Below are positions 16,380 to 25,393 of a stretch of DNA of 34,043 nucleotides, piece after piece; within the stretch, counting starts at the first letter, position 1; each line of letters begins with the position of its first letter. Origin of the DNA: Candidatus Kuenenia hertensis. Lineage in GTDB: Bacteria > Planctomycetota > Brocadiia > Brocadiales > Brocadiaceae. The DNA lies in assembly GCA_021646465.1 (NCBI GenBank), contig SOET01000043.1, positions 1-34,043 of the forward strand. The letters are read 5' to 3'. Below the pieces are notes generated by a model, which was not told the DNA's origin, did no database searches, and worked only from the letters and a program-made list of their open reading frames with translations. The translations under genes were made by a program, and so were the position numbers.

Positions 16380-17594
16380 ATGGGTATTTCAATTCGTCAT
16401 ATTTCTATAATTCTTTTTGCCCTACTTTTTCTCTCCTCATGCGCCGGTTTAAGCTCCCGCAAAACGGCTAAAACAGAGATTCTTCCGGCACAACAACAGA
16501 TCCCCGAAGATGAATTATTAGATATCGGCATTATGGTCTTTGAAAGTGAAGAGATTACAGAAAAGCAATCGAAAAAAGAAGGTACCAATCCGGATGTAAG
16601 AAAGGCAGAGAACCATTTTGTTTCCTACCATTTAAAAAATACGCTGGAACAAAGCGGTCACTGGGGTATGGTTCGTGTTACCCCGCTGGAATCCGAAACT
16701 GCGGATGTTCTGATAAAAGGCGAGATACTCGAATCAAATGGAGAGAATCTTGCTGTTAAGGTTACCGTAAGCGACTCGGGAGGCAAAGTCTGGCTGAAAA
16801 AAAAATATAAGGCGACCGTTGCTGATGGTTCTTATAAAGATAATGTTCTCGGAGAAAAAGACATTTTTCAGGGACTCTATAATGCCATTGCCAATGATAT
16901 GGCAAATTACAGGAGAAAGATGCGTCCCGAAAAAATTAAAGAAATACGCACCATTACAGAACTAAAATTTGCAAAATATTTTGCTCCCCATGCCTTTGAG
17001 GACTATTTAGAAGAAAACAGAAAAGGCAAATATACTCTGAATCGTCTTCCCGCAGATAATGATACCATGATGGCTCGTGTCCTGGAGAGCAGGGAGCGGG
17101 TGTACATGTTTGAGGATACTATTAATGAATACTATGAAGGATTTTATAATGAAATGTGGACGCCGTATGAAGAATGGCGGAAACTAAACTTAGCGGAACG
17201 TATCGCATTAAATGAGCAAAAACGGTCCGCTTTTTTACGGCAGGCAGGGGGCGCCTTGCTGGTTGCGCTTGGAATTTTGCTCGAAGTACAGGATGTGCAT
17301 GATTCAGCCATCCTAACCGGCGGTTTGGTAATCATTGGTGGTCAGGTATTTTTAAGCGGTATGAACATTTCAAAGCAGGCTCAAATGCATTACGAAACAC
17401 TTGACGAGCTTGGCGAATCTTTTGGGAGCGAAATGAAACCCGTTGTGGTTGAATTTGAGGGCAAAAAATACGAATTAACAGGGTCTGTTGAAGAGCAATA
17501 TAAGCGGTGGAAAGAGCTACTCCATGAAATTTATTACGTTGAAACCGGCTTTTCGCCTCCCGAATCCTCTGAACAAAATGACTCTCAGGAATAA
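16380..17594 (+). CDS. Lipoprotein of unknown function
   Basis: No named family recognised. Clear lipoprotein signal: hydrophobic residues 8-20 and lipobox LSSC with Cys21. The N-terminal half (about 45-170; LDIGIMVFESEE, HLKNTLEQSGHWGMVRV, ADVLIKGEILESNG) resembles a compact domain that may sense or bind partners. Two hydrophobic stretches at about 287-302 and 309-328 (GGALLVALGILLEV; AILTGGLVIIGGQVFL) could be membrane-inserting or amphipathic, unusual for a secreted lipoprotein. ATG 16380 has only a weak ribosome binding site. It lies 97 bp after the previous gene and 339 bp before the TPR gene. Confidence 0.75.
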   Translation: MGISIRHISIILFALLFLSSCAGLSSRKTAKTEILPAQQQIPEDELLDIGIMVFESEEITEKQSKKEGTNPDVRKAENHFVSYHLKNTLEQSGHWGMVRVTPLESETADVLIKGEILESNGENLAVKVTVSDSGGKVWLKKKYKATVADGSYKDNVLGEKDIFQGLYNAIANDMANYRRKMRPEKIKEIRTITELKFAKYFAPHAFEDYLEENRKGKYTLNRLPADNDTMMARVLESRERVYMFEDTINEYYEGFYNEMWTPYEEWRKLNLAERIALNEQKRSAFLRQAGGALLVALGILLEVQDVHDSAILTGGLVIIGGQVFLSGMNISKQAQMHYETLDELGESFGSEMKPVVVEFEGKKYELTGSVEEQYKRWKELLHEIYYVETGFSPPESSEQNDSQE

Positions 17595-17674
17595 TTAGTA
17601 CTACAACGACATTTTTATTTCAGATTTTGCAGCAATTTTTTTGTATACTTCTTTCGAAAATAGATTATTGTCGT

Positions 17675-17702
17675 GTAAGGGCTGAAAATCTTCAGCCCCT
17701 AC
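17675..17702. repeat. 28-bp REP-like palindrome with GTAG foot
   Basis: GTAAGGGCTGAAAA is followed by TCTTCAGCCCCTAC; the arms pair with two mismatches. On the complementary strand it begins GTAGGGGC. It has the same length and the same GTAG foot as the palindromes in hsdM and the RAYT, with a different stem. Confidence 0.75.
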
Positions 17703-17794
17703 GTTGCGATATAAATAATTGCAATAATTATTGATTTTCTTCCCCTTTTGTGAGCCGAAGGTTCGTGTGGGTTTCACCTGAAAATGAAGAAGAC

Positions 17795-17827
17795 AACCCT
17801 GACAGGGTTCCAAACCCTGTCAGGGTT
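17795..17827. repeat. Compound palindrome of two 15-bp units
   Basis: AACCCTGACAGGGTT and AACCCTGTCAGGGTT are separated by CCA. Each unit is itself a palindrome around its central base and the two are exact reverse complements, giving one 15-bp-stem hairpin or two small ones. Confidence 0.85.
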
Positions 17828-17933
17828 AACAAAGCGTAAAAATAAAATGTAGCTGTAGTGTTAGATTTGTAAATTGTAGGAAAAAGTTTTCGCATAAACA
17901 TTCAACTAAAAATGTTGCAACACACAGGAGTGC

Positions 17934-19511
17934 ATGGTGTACGACAACAGAAATCAACCAAAACAACCCGGAGAATCTTCCTGGCTATCATCAGGCGGTC
18001 CCTCTTCAGACAGCCAGGATAAATTCATAACCCCCCTCAAAGTAACGGTACATGAAGAAAAAATTGCTGACGCTCCCTTTAAACGAAACGTTTTTTTGAA
18101 ACGTGTGATACTCGCCTTCGGTGGTATAGTTCTCATTGCCGGCGTTTTCTGGTTATTCAGGTATTTGTCAGAAAAATCTGCTACGGTTTCGCAGGTGAAG
18201 ACAATGCCGGAAAGGTCATCAAAAGAACGAATAGCAACCGTTCCTTCTTCGAAGTTGGATACGGAAGAAGAGAATACACGAAACGCAGAGCAGGAAAATG
18301 AGGCAGTAAAAAATCTCTCCGGTTATTTGTTACTAAAAAAGGAATTAGATAAAAAAGGGGCGTCAGAATGGGGAGAAGAATTATATGAGGAGGCAATCAA
18401 GTTCAGTAAGGCAGCAGATGACTCTTTTATCAGAAAGGATTTTGATGATGCATCAAAAAATTATGCTGCGGCTACCGCTCTGTTAATGGAAATAAACGAT
18501 GGTATCGACGATACTTTAAACCGTATTCTTGACGAAGGAGAGTTGGCTCTCATGGAAGGGGATGGCACTCTTGCTCAAAAGCGGTTTCGTGCTGCGTTGA
18601 TGATTGATCCTGAAAGCAGTGTTACTCAGCAGAACTTCGAAAGAGCTAAAAATATTGAAAAGGTTATGGCTTTAATCGCTTCGGGCGCAAACCATGAAAA
18701 AAATAATAATCTTTCTGCTGCTTACGATGCTTATCAGGAGGCGGTAAACCTGGATCCGGAATCTGAAAAGGCGCAAACAGCATTTAAGAGAGTTAAAAAC
18801 CTGATCGCAACTGAAACGTTTCAGCAACTCATGTCAGAAGGATTTTTTGCGTTGAATAACAATGATTATGAACAAGCCCGAACCTTGTTTCTGAAAGCCG
18901 GGTCCCTGAAACCGGATTCTCATGAGGTGAAAGATGCGCTGGCACAGGCGGAGATAGCTATCCGACTGGCTCGTATTGAAGAACTGAAGCAAAAAACATT
19001 CGCCGCGGAAAAGTCTGAAAATTGGGAGGAGGCGCTCTCGTCATACCAGGAAATATTGAATATAGATGGTTCCGTGCAGTTTGCTATTCAGGGAAAAGAA
19101 CGCACTCTGCAGCGTAACAACCTGGAAAAGCTTATGCATCAGTATCTGAAGGCCCCAAATCTTTTAGAATCAGACCAAAACGTTGAAAAGGCAGAAAAAC
19201 TGATTGTTGAGGCAGAACAGATAGAACCGAAAAGTCTCCGTTTTAAGCAGTTGTTACAGGAATTAAATGAATTGGTAACGTTGGTTCAGACTCCGGTATC
19301 GGTAATTATAGAATCTGATGGTTTGACGGAGGTAACTGTATATAAAGTGGGAAAGTTAGGATTCTTTGAAACCCGGGAGCTGAAACTGAGGCCAAGGAAT
19401 TATACCATCGTGGGCGCCAGAAACGGGTATGAGGATGTGAGACTGAATTTTTCTGTAAAGCCGGCGCAGGAACCTATACGTATCACGGTGAAATGCACGA
19501 AAAAGATATAA
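17934..19511 (+). CDS. Membrane-anchored TPR-repeat protein
   Basis: A cytoplasmic-looking, Ser/Pro-rich N-terminus (1-50) is followed by one membrane helix (about 57-78, VILAFGGIVLIAGVFWLF) and a large presumably periplasmic part. Residues about 145-440 are helical tetratricopeptide-like repeats, for example LSAAYDAYQEAVNLDPES, NDYEQARTLFLKAGSLKPDS and NWEEALSSYQEILNIDG. The last ~75 residues (PVSVIIESDGLTEVTVYKVG ... LRPRNYTIVGARNGY) resemble a PEGA domain. A scaffold role is inferred. ATG 17934 with AGGAG four bases upstream decides the start. The PEGA/FGE gene follows after 18 bp. Confidence 0.82.
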   Translation: MVYDNRNQPKQPGESSWLSSGGPSSDSQDKFITPLKVTVHEEKIADAPFKRNVFLKRVILAFGGIVLIAGVFWLFRYLSEKSATVSQVKTMPERSSKERIATVPSSKLDTEEENTRNAEQENEAVKNLSGYLLLKKELDKKGASEWGEELYEEAIKFSKAADDSFIRKDFDDASKNYAAATALLMEINDGIDDTLNRILDEGELALMEGDGTLAQKRFRAALMIDPESSVTQQNFERAKNIEKVMALIASGANHEKNNNLSAAYDAYQEAVNLDPESEKAQTAFKRVKNLIATETFQQLMSEGFFALNNNDYEQARTLFLKAGSLKPDSHEVKDALAQAEIAIRLARIEELKQKTFAAEKSENWEEALSSYQEILNIDGSVQFAIQGKERTLQRNNLEKLMHQYLKAPNLLESDQNVEKAEKLIVEAEQIEPKSLRFKQLLQELNELVTLVQTPVSVIIESDGLTEVTVYKVGKLGFFETRELKLRPRNYTIVGARNGYEDVRLNFSVKPAQEPIRITVKCTKKI

Positions 19512-19529
19512 AAAGGAATATCCAGGATT

Positions 19530-21647
19530 ATGACAGGTGAAGGCATGAAAGACAGTCCGAAGGAAAAAATAATTGAACCTGTGCCATTTCATCATGGCAG
19601 CAACCTGAAGAAATCAAAGTTATTCACCCTCTTTAAACACCCCATGTGGATTTTACCGGGCATAGTGCTTATTTTCCTTTCACTCTCCACCTGGTTTGTC
19701 TTTACTGCAAAACAGGTTGAAATACTGGTAGAACCAAGGCCGGATACGATTTCTATCAAAGGCGGTTTTATAACTCCCCGGTTCGGTAAATACTACCTGA
19801 TTCGCCCGGGAAATTATGTCCTGAATATCTCAAAAAAGGGGTATCATAAGATTGAAGAACCTTTAACGGTCTCTGAGGAAAAAAGTCAAACGGTTCGCCT
19901 GGTAATGGAAAAACTTCCCGGCCTTTTAACCCTTACAACGCACGAGGAGGGGCAGCCATCCCTGATTATTGATGGAGCTGCCGTATACCTCGGCGGAGAA
20001 GAAATTGGTACGACGCCACTTTCCAACATTGAGGTGAAACCGGGTATTCGGGAGCTGGTTATTAATGCAAAAAACTATAAAGAATTACGAACGCAACTGG
20101 AGATCGAGGGATTAGGCAACAGGCAGTCGTTTACTTTTGCATTAGTACCAGGATGGGCTGAGGTAAAGATACAAACACTTCCCCCTGCGGCAAAAGTTTT
20201 TATTGACGGTGTTAATATGGGAGAAAGTCCCTTAACCCTTAAACTTGCAGAAGGTTCCTATCAACTCGAAATCAGCGCTGAGCATTTCAAGACATGGGAG
20301 ACTCAATTAGATATTCAGGCAGGCCAACCGCAGGTCTTTGATTCAATACAACTGCAACCTGCGGACGGAATCCTTTCTCTGCGAACTGAACCGGCAGGAG
20401 CGAATGTTATGGTTGACGGTACTTTTGCCGGGCGGACGCCATTAGATATTTACCTTTCGCCAGAGACCACGCATCTCCTTCAAATATCAAAAGCAGGCTA
20501 TGAAAATATGGAACAAAACGTAGCTGTTGTTTCAGATGAAACAAAAAATCTTGCTCTGGAATTAACAGCAAATACTGGAATTGTCAACTTCAGGGTCACC
20601 CCTTCGGATTCCGAACTGTTTATTAATGGCATATCATATGGAATCGTCCCGGAAAGTGTAACCCTTGTTGCAGTTGTACAAAATATCGAAATAAAGAAAG
20701 ATGGCTATGAATCGTATCAGACAGAGATTACTCCTCTTCCCGGATTTCCACAAGAAATAATAGTATCCCTGGAAAAAAAGGTTCACACCGAAGGGACTTC
20801 TCCGGGCGTAATTAAAACTTTTAATGGCTCTTCACTTACTTTAATTCATCCCACTTCCTTTACCATGGGATCATCACGCCGGGAACAGGGGCGCAGATCA
20901 AACGAAACGTTACGGAATATTGTTCTGAAACGGCCATTTTACATGGGGGTGAGTGAAGTTACCAATGAAGAATTCAGACAGTATCTGAATGAACATAATT
21001 CCGGTTCGTTCAAGGGACACAGCTTGAACCAGAAAGAGCAACCTGTGGTACAGGTGAGCTGGGAACAGGCAGCATTGTATTGCAATTGGTTAAGTGAAAA
21101 AGAAAAACTGCCGGCAGTTTACGAGAAACAGGGAGAAAAACTGGTTCCCCGAAATCCGCTTCCGACGGGTTATCGACTGCCTACAGAGTCAGAATGGGAA
21201 TATTGCGCTCGTTTTTCTGATAATAAGGCTTGGCTGCCCTATCCGTGGGGAGATATCTTTCCACCTCCTCCGAAAACCGTTAACATTGCTGACCGCTCTG
21301 CTAAAGGTGTGGTATTTCCCATACTGGATGATTACAATGATGACTTTCCTGTTGCAGCTCCGTCCGCATCGTTTAAGGCGAATGCACTGGGTATCTACGA
21401 TCTTGGCGGAAATGTTGCCGAATGGTGCCACGACTACTATACTATCTATTCGTACTCTCCGGAAGAACGGTATCAGGATCCCACAGGACCAAAGGAGGGC
21501 AAACATCATATTGTAAAAGGGTCAAGCTGGAGCCAGGCGAGTATTAGCGTATTAAGATCAGCATACAGGGATTACAGTGATGACAAACGGATTGATGTAG
21601 GATTTCGCATCTGCCGGTATGCAGATAATTTCAGCGAAAAGAAATAA
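19530..21647 (+). CDS. Membrane-anchored protein: five PEGA-like repeats and FGE/SUMF1-type domain
   Basis: One membrane helix at 39-60, then five PEGA-like beta units at about 62-127, 131-205, 209-277, 280-346 and 350-415 (VFIDGVNMGESPLTLKL, VMVDGTFAGRTPLDIYL and similar). Residues 430-698 form a formylglycine-generating-enzyme/SUMF1-type domain: FTMGSSRREQGRRS, VSWEQAALYCNWLSEKE, YRLPTESEWEYCAR, YPWGD, GNVAEWCHDYY, KGSSWSQ and VGFRICR. In the segment where true FGEs carry two catalytic cysteines, KGSSWSQASISVLRSAYR has none, so a sulfatase-activating role is unlikely and a binding role is inferred. ATG 19530 or ATG 19545 (better AGGTGA spacing) may be used. Next gene starts 2 bp after the stop. 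Confidence 0.85.
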   Translation: MTGEGMKDSPKEKIIEPVPFHHGSNLKKSKLFTLFKHPMWILPGIVLIFLSLSTWFVFTAKQVEILVEPRPDTISIKGGFITPRFGKYYLIRPGNYVLNISKKGYHKIEEPLTVSEEKSQTVRLVMEKLPGLLTLTTHEEGQPSLIIDGAAVYLGGEEIGTTPLSNIEVKPGIRELVINAKNYKELRTQLEIEGLGNRQSFTFALVPGWAEVKIQTLPPAAKVFIDGVNMGESPLTLKLAEGSYQLEISAEHFKTWETQLDIQAGQPQVFDSIQLQPADGILSLRTEPAGANVMVDGTFAGRTPLDIYLSPETTHLLQISKAGYENMEQNVAVVSDETKNLALELTANTGIVNFRVTPSDSELFINGISYGIVPESVTLVAVVQNIEIKKDGYESYQTEITPLPGFPQEIIVSLEKKVHTEGTSPGVIKTFNGSSLTLIHPTSFTMGSSRREQGRRSNETLRNIVLKRPFYMGVSEVTNEEFRQYLNEHNSGSFKGHSLNQKEQPVVQVSWEQAALYCNWLSEKEKLPAVYEKQGEKLVPRNPLPTGYRLPTESEWEYCARFSDNKAWLPYPWGDIFPPPPKTVNIADRSAKGVVFPILDDYNDDFPVAAPSASFKANALGIYDLGGNVAEWCHDYYTIYSYSPEERYQDPTGPKEGKHHIVKGSSWSQASISVLRSAYRDYSDDKRIDVGFRICRYADNFSEKK

Positions 21648-21649
21648 TC

Positions 21650-21979
21650 ATGAAAAATAAGGTAATAATAGTAATGATTCTTTTCCTGGCAAATATTTCT
21701 TATGCAATGTCTGTCCGGAAAGAGGCAAATGATATAATAAATGTGCAGGGACCGAAAAATATAAGTATTCAGGCGGGTACCACCTTGCTCACTCAAAATG
21801 ATAGTACGGACTCTTCTGAACCAAAGCAGCCGGCCGACATGAAGGAAGACGAACAAAAAAAAACACAGAAGGAAAACGATTCGCCGGAGCAGGGTAAGGA
21901 AGAACCGGATTTGAAGGAGTTTGAACCATCGGAAAAAATTGATGCGGAAAAAGCGGTTGATTTCCCGGCGGATATTTGA
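21650..21979 (+). CDS. Small exported acidic protein, unknown
   Basis: 109 residues. An N-terminal signal peptide (KVIIVMILFLANISYAM, cleavage probably near Ala19) is followed by a low-complexity tail rich in Glu, Lys, Pro and Asp (PADMKEDEQKKTQKEN, KEEPDLKEFEPSEKID), probably disordered. No family recognised. It begins 2 bp after the PEGA/FGE stop and its end is followed by the channel gene, so it looks like a genuine member of the operon. A linker or adaptor between envelope parts is a guess. Confidence 0.65.
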   Translation: MKNKVIIVMILFLANISYAMSVRKEANDIINVQGPKNISIQAGTTLLTQNDSTDSSEPKQPADMKEDEQKKTQKENDSPEQGKEEPDLKEFEPSEKIDAEKAVDFPADI

Positions 21980-22044
21980 AAAGACTTATGATATCGAATA
22001 AAAGAATACGTTTCAGGAAATATTCCAATTATAAAGAGGTCGCC

Positions 22045-22848
22045 ATGAAAAAACCATTCCCTCTGTCGTCAGAATTTGTCTATCAACTGTTTTCACTATT
22101 TATCAGCATAATTTTGTTACATGGAATTTATGTGGCAATAATCCGTCCTAAAGCAGATGCATTTTTAGCGGAGGAAGCCGCATTAATGAGAGATGATCCA
22201 ACGCATGTAGCGCGGAGATCTGCTTTTGTAGTAATCAGTGATTATGAGCAGGAAGCGTGTTTTCTGCTAATGTTATGGGCAATGTCCATAATAGGCTATA
22301 AAGCAGTCTTAACAATGAGACACCGGAAATTACTGGAATTGGACCTGGTGCCGTTGGCGGAAGGTATGCGTATTCTCCCTGAAGACACGAAAGACCTTTC
22401 CCGGCAGATTCAGGCATTGCCTCCCGACCAAAGGAAATCGCTACTTCCCCGCGCACTGCTGGCTGCCCTGAGACGCTTTAGCTCAACTCACAATATACAG
22501 GATGTTTCCGATGTTACGCACTCCTACTGCTCTTCAGAAGGAGAAAGGCTGGACTCAGAGCTGTCCATGGTCAGATATATCGCATGGGCTATTCCTTCAA
22601 TTGGATTTATTGGGACGGTACGGGGAATAGGTTTGGCCCTTGGCCAGGCTCACAAGGCAGTTCAGGGGGATATATTTGATGTTACCAGAAGCCTGGGGAC
22701 TGCTTTTAACTCAACACTTATTGCACTTTTAATCAGCATCGTTCTCATGTTTGTATTGCATCAGTTGCAACTGATGCAGGAGCGCTATGTGCTTGATTGC
22801 GAAGCATACTGTGAGGAGAAACTCACATGCCGTTTACATACACGCTAA
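22045..22848 (+). CDS. MotA/TolQ/ExbB-family proton channel subunit
   Basis: Family members form ion-conducting pentamers in the inner membrane that energise a partner with one membrane helix. The 267 residues have four membrane segments: about 11-32, 70-90, 176-201 and 217-240. The last two carry the family hallmark, IPSIGFIGTVRGIGLALG and LGTAFNSTLIALLISIVLMF, with polar Thr/Ser residues in the pore helix. A large cytoplasmic loop (about 91-175) lies between helices 2 and 3. ATG 22045 is chosen because AAAGAGGT sits just upstream; an in-frame TTG at 21976 would add a basic non-conserved leader. The VWA genes downstream lack an ExbD/TolR-type gene between them. Confidence 0.85.
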   Translation: MKKPFPLSSEFVYQLFSLFISIILLHGIYVAIIRPKADAFLAEEAALMRDDPTHVARRSAFVVISDYEQEACFLLMLWAMSIIGYKAVLTMRHRKLLELDLVPLAEGMRILPEDTKDLSRQIQALPPDQRKSLLPRALLAALRRFSSTHNIQDVSDVTHSYCSSEGERLDSELSMVRYIAWAIPSIGFIGTVRGIGLALGQAHKAVQGDIFDVTRSLGTAFNSTLIALLISIVLMFVLHQLQLMQERYVLDCEAYCEEKLTCRLHTR

Positions 22849-22858
22849 AGGATAGATT

Positions 22859-24277
22859 ATGCCGTTGCTGGGTCTGGAACTGAGTGACGCCGGAATTATG
22901 GCGGCGGGGGGAGAACCTGCCCGGCTTCTGGAAATCGAGGGGAGTGAAAAAGAGAGCCCTGGTTTTGCAATCCCCCAAAATGGCCAACTGATTGTTGGCA
23001 ATGACGCCCGGAGCAAAGCGCGCCTTTATCCGCGTTTATATACCAATCATTTTTGGGATGAGTTAAGTGCGGAACCGTTAAAGCAATTGGGACTGGAAGA
23101 TAAAAATAATGCGGAACTTGCTTACCATCATCTGTCAAAAATCTGGAATGTCATTAAAAAGCAAGGAAATGAACTCGTTATTGCGGTTCCGGGATATTTT
23201 ACGCAGCGGCAACTTGGCCTTATTCTGGGCATTGCCAGGGAATTGTCCATACCCCTGAAAGGCTTTGCTGCAATAGCAGTCGCCGCATCATCAAATCCTT
23301 ATCCTGATAAACTTCTGTTCCATCTTGATATTCATCTGCACCGCATAGAGATTACCTTTCTTGAACAGAATAATTATCTGCTTCATAAAAATACGGAAAC
23401 ACTTCCTGGAAAAGGTCTCAACTATCTTTATGCTGAATGGGTAAAAGCCGTTGCGGATGAATTTGTTCGGACAACACGTTTTGATCCGTTTGACAAGGCT
23501 ATTTATGAACAGGAGTTATACACTCGTATGCCCCAAATATTGAAAGACATTCAGCGGAATTCATCCGTATTGTTTTCGATGAAAGCAGGATCGCAAACCT
23601 ATCACGTAACCTTGACCTATGATCTTTTTGCAAAAATCGGTCAATCGGTTTTTCGTGAGGTGTTCCGGACCATTGAGACAATGGCCGGAAAATATCATGC
23701 AACGGAAAAACTTTTAGTTGTTGAAGCTACACATCGTGTTGGCCTGTTGCCCGGTTATAAAGACGAAGCAGGTATGATGTCCAATATACAATGTGTGGAA
23801 CTTATACCGGGGTCGGGCGCTTTGGGTATTCTTCAGTTGAAAGAAAGATTTACCGGCCAAACTTCTGACCATGGAGTGGCATTTATCACCAGCCGCCCCT
23901 GGAATATATCTCACCAGTCTCCTGGTTTAAGCACCGGGACTTCTTCGTCCGTTATTTCTCTTTTGCCCACCCATATTCTTTACGGCGCCCTTGCGTATCT
24001 TATTACTGCCAAACCTCTCTTCATCATACAGGGGAGTACAGGTGATATTCATATCAGTACGGATGATAAAGAAAAAGAGAATCTTCCGGGGTATTGCACT
24101 GTTCAGCTTGAAGATGACGGCGTTTTACTTACTGACTACGGAATCGACGGTGGTGCGTTTGTTGATAACAAAAAGGTTCAGGGTAAGATTATAGTAAAAC
24201 GCGGTCAGACAATTCGTATAGGAACTTCAGGAGAAAAACTACAACTTATTACCTGCGTGGAATCCGATGAAGCGTAG
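22859..24277 (+). CDS. Hsp70/actin-like protein with FHA-like C-terminus
   Basis: Residues 1-350 follow the Hsp70 ATPase fold order. The clearest match is VIAVPGYFTQRQLGLILGIARELSIP (107-132), the counterpart of the Hsp70 segment after the first lobe. The phosphate loops are altered: GLELSDAGIM where Hsp70 has a G-D-G-T-T loop, LDIHLHRIEI where it has D-GGGT, and VVEATHRVGLLPG where it has GG-SR-P. ATP hydrolysis is therefore doubtful. Residues about 390-472 resemble a forkhead-associated domain (GDIHIST, VLLTDYGIDGGAFVDN, IVKRGQTIRIG) without the usual GR and SxxH phosphothreonine-binding residues. AAGGA precedes the ATG. It overlaps the first VWA gene by 11 bp. It is presumably a cytoplasmic regulator or scaffold of the complex. 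Confidence 0.72.
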   Translation: MPLLGLELSDAGIMAAGGEPARLLEIEGSEKESPGFAIPQNGQLIVGNDARSKARLYPRLYTNHFWDELSAEPLKQLGLEDKNNAELAYHHLSKIWNVIKKQGNELVIAVPGYFTQRQLGLILGIARELSIPLKGFAAIAVAASSNPYPDKLLFHLDIHLHRIEITFLEQNNYLLHKNTETLPGKGLNYLYAEWVKAVADEFVRTTRFDPFDKAIYEQELYTRMPQILKDIQRNSSVLFSMKAGSQTYHVTLTYDLFAKIGQSVFREVFRTIETMAGKYHATEKLLVVEATHRVGLLPGYKDEAGMMSNIQCVELIPGSGALGILQLKERFTGQTSDHGVAFITSRPWNISHQSPGLSTGTSSSVISLLPTHILYGALAYLITAKPLFIIQGSTGDIHISTDDKEKENLPGYCTVQLEDDGVLLTDYGIDGGAFVDNKKVQGKIIVKRGQTIRIGTSGEKLQLITCVESDEA

Positions 24278-25358
24278 AACAACCAATGTATTCAGCCTTT
24301 CTTTTTTAGACGCCCTTACCTGCGGCTTAGGGGCGGTCATCCTGTTATACGTGATTATTAATGCAAGAGGCACTGCATATAAAAACGAAGTCACGAGTGA
24401 ACTTCGCGGAGAAGTTAACCGGAGGGAAAGAGAGGTGCTTCAGGGCAGAAAGAATTTAATTGAAGCCAGGAACACTTACGAACAAGTAGTCGATGAGTTG
24501 GCAAAAGCCCAGGGCCTTTCCCGTCAACTGATAAAAACCATTGAAGAAAAAAAGGTCGAACTTGCCAGTTACGAAAACGAAACCCTTGCTTTCAAAGAAC
24601 ATATCAACAGATTGAAAGCAGATATAAAATCACTGGAAGAAGGACTTAAGCGACTCGAAGGAGGAAGTACGTCTCTTGATGATTACGGATCAAGAATAAG
24701 GCGGTTTCCGGGAGAAGGAGACCGGCAGTATCTGACCGACCTTAAAATGGGGGGCGAAAGAATATTCATCCTGGTGGATACCTCGGCCAGCATGCTGGAT
24801 GATACCATTATCGGAATCATCCGAAGGAGAAATCTTGACGATGAACAGAAGATACGCTCCGCCAAGTGGCAGCACCTGGTCTCATCCGTTGATTGGCTGG
24901 TCACACAGCTTCCCCTGACGAGTAAATTTCAGATTTATACTTTCAATGAAACTGCTATGCCGCTGATGGAAGGAACGGAGGGGAAATGGCTGGAAGTTAA
25001 TGACGCCCCGCAACTCAATAATATGATTTACCGCCTTCGCCGGGTAGTGCCGCAAAAAGGGACAAGTTTGGTGAATGCTTTTCTTGCCGCACGCGGGATA
25101 TCCCCTCAGCCTGATAATATTTTTTTGCTTACTGACAGTTTACCAACCATGGGGAGGGAAAAATCCTGGAAAAACAAGGTTTCCGGAAAAAAACGGCTAA
25201 GCCTGTTTTCCGAGGCCGTGAGTGTTCTTCCTCCAAACGTTCCGGTGAATATCATTTTATATCATATGGAGGGAGATCCTGCCGCAGCCAGTTCTTACTG
25301 GCAGCTGGCAATGATAACCAATGGGTCGCTCTTTTCTCCTTCCCGCGACTGGCCTTAA
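24267..25358 (+). CDS. Single-TM coiled-coil VWA-domain protein 1
   Basis: An N-terminal segment VFSLSFLDALTCGLGAVILL (8-27) is a membrane helix with Asp15 near its start. A coiled coil covers about 40-135. The von Willebrand A domain spans about 163-360 with an intact MIDAS metal site: DTSAS (171-175), Thr266 and Asp290 (LLTD). Topology suggests the VWA domain is periplasmic. The helix with a conserved Asp, next to a TolQ-like gene, suggests the role ExbD, TolR or MotB play as channel partner; that is inference. Start overlaps the upstream gene by 11 bp, indicating coupling. Paralogue of the next gene. Confidence 0.83.
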   Translation: MKRRTTNVFSLSFLDALTCGLGAVILLYVIINARGTAYKNEVTSELRGEVNRREREVLQGRKNLIEARNTYEQVVDELAKAQGLSRQLIKTIEEKKVELASYENETLAFKEHINRLKADIKSLEEGLKRLEGGSTSLDDYGSRIRRFPGEGDRQYLTDLKMGGERIFILVDTSASMLDDTIIGIIRRRNLDDEQKIRSAKWQHLVSSVDWLVTQLPLTSKFQIYTFNETAMPLMEGTEGKWLEVNDAPQLNNMIYRLRRVVPQKGTSLVNAFLAARGISPQPDNIFLLTDSLPTMGREKSWKNKVSGKKRLSLFSEAVSVLPPNVPVNIILYHMEGDPAAASSYWQLAMITNGSLFSPSRDWP

Positions 25359-25393
25359 TTACAAACCAGTGAAGTTTACGGAGTTTTCATGTT

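Larger units (their letters stand above)
17595..17933. other. 339-bp intergenic region with two palindromic elements
   Basis: No coding sequence is supported. It holds a GTAG-foot REP-like palindrome (17675-17702), a short AT-rich inverted repeat (AATAATT/AATTATT, 17714-17732) followed by a T-rich stretch, and a compound palindrome (17795-17827). AGGAG precedes the ATG at 17934. It splits the envelope cluster into two lipoprotein genes and seven tightly spaced genes. Confidence 0.7.
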
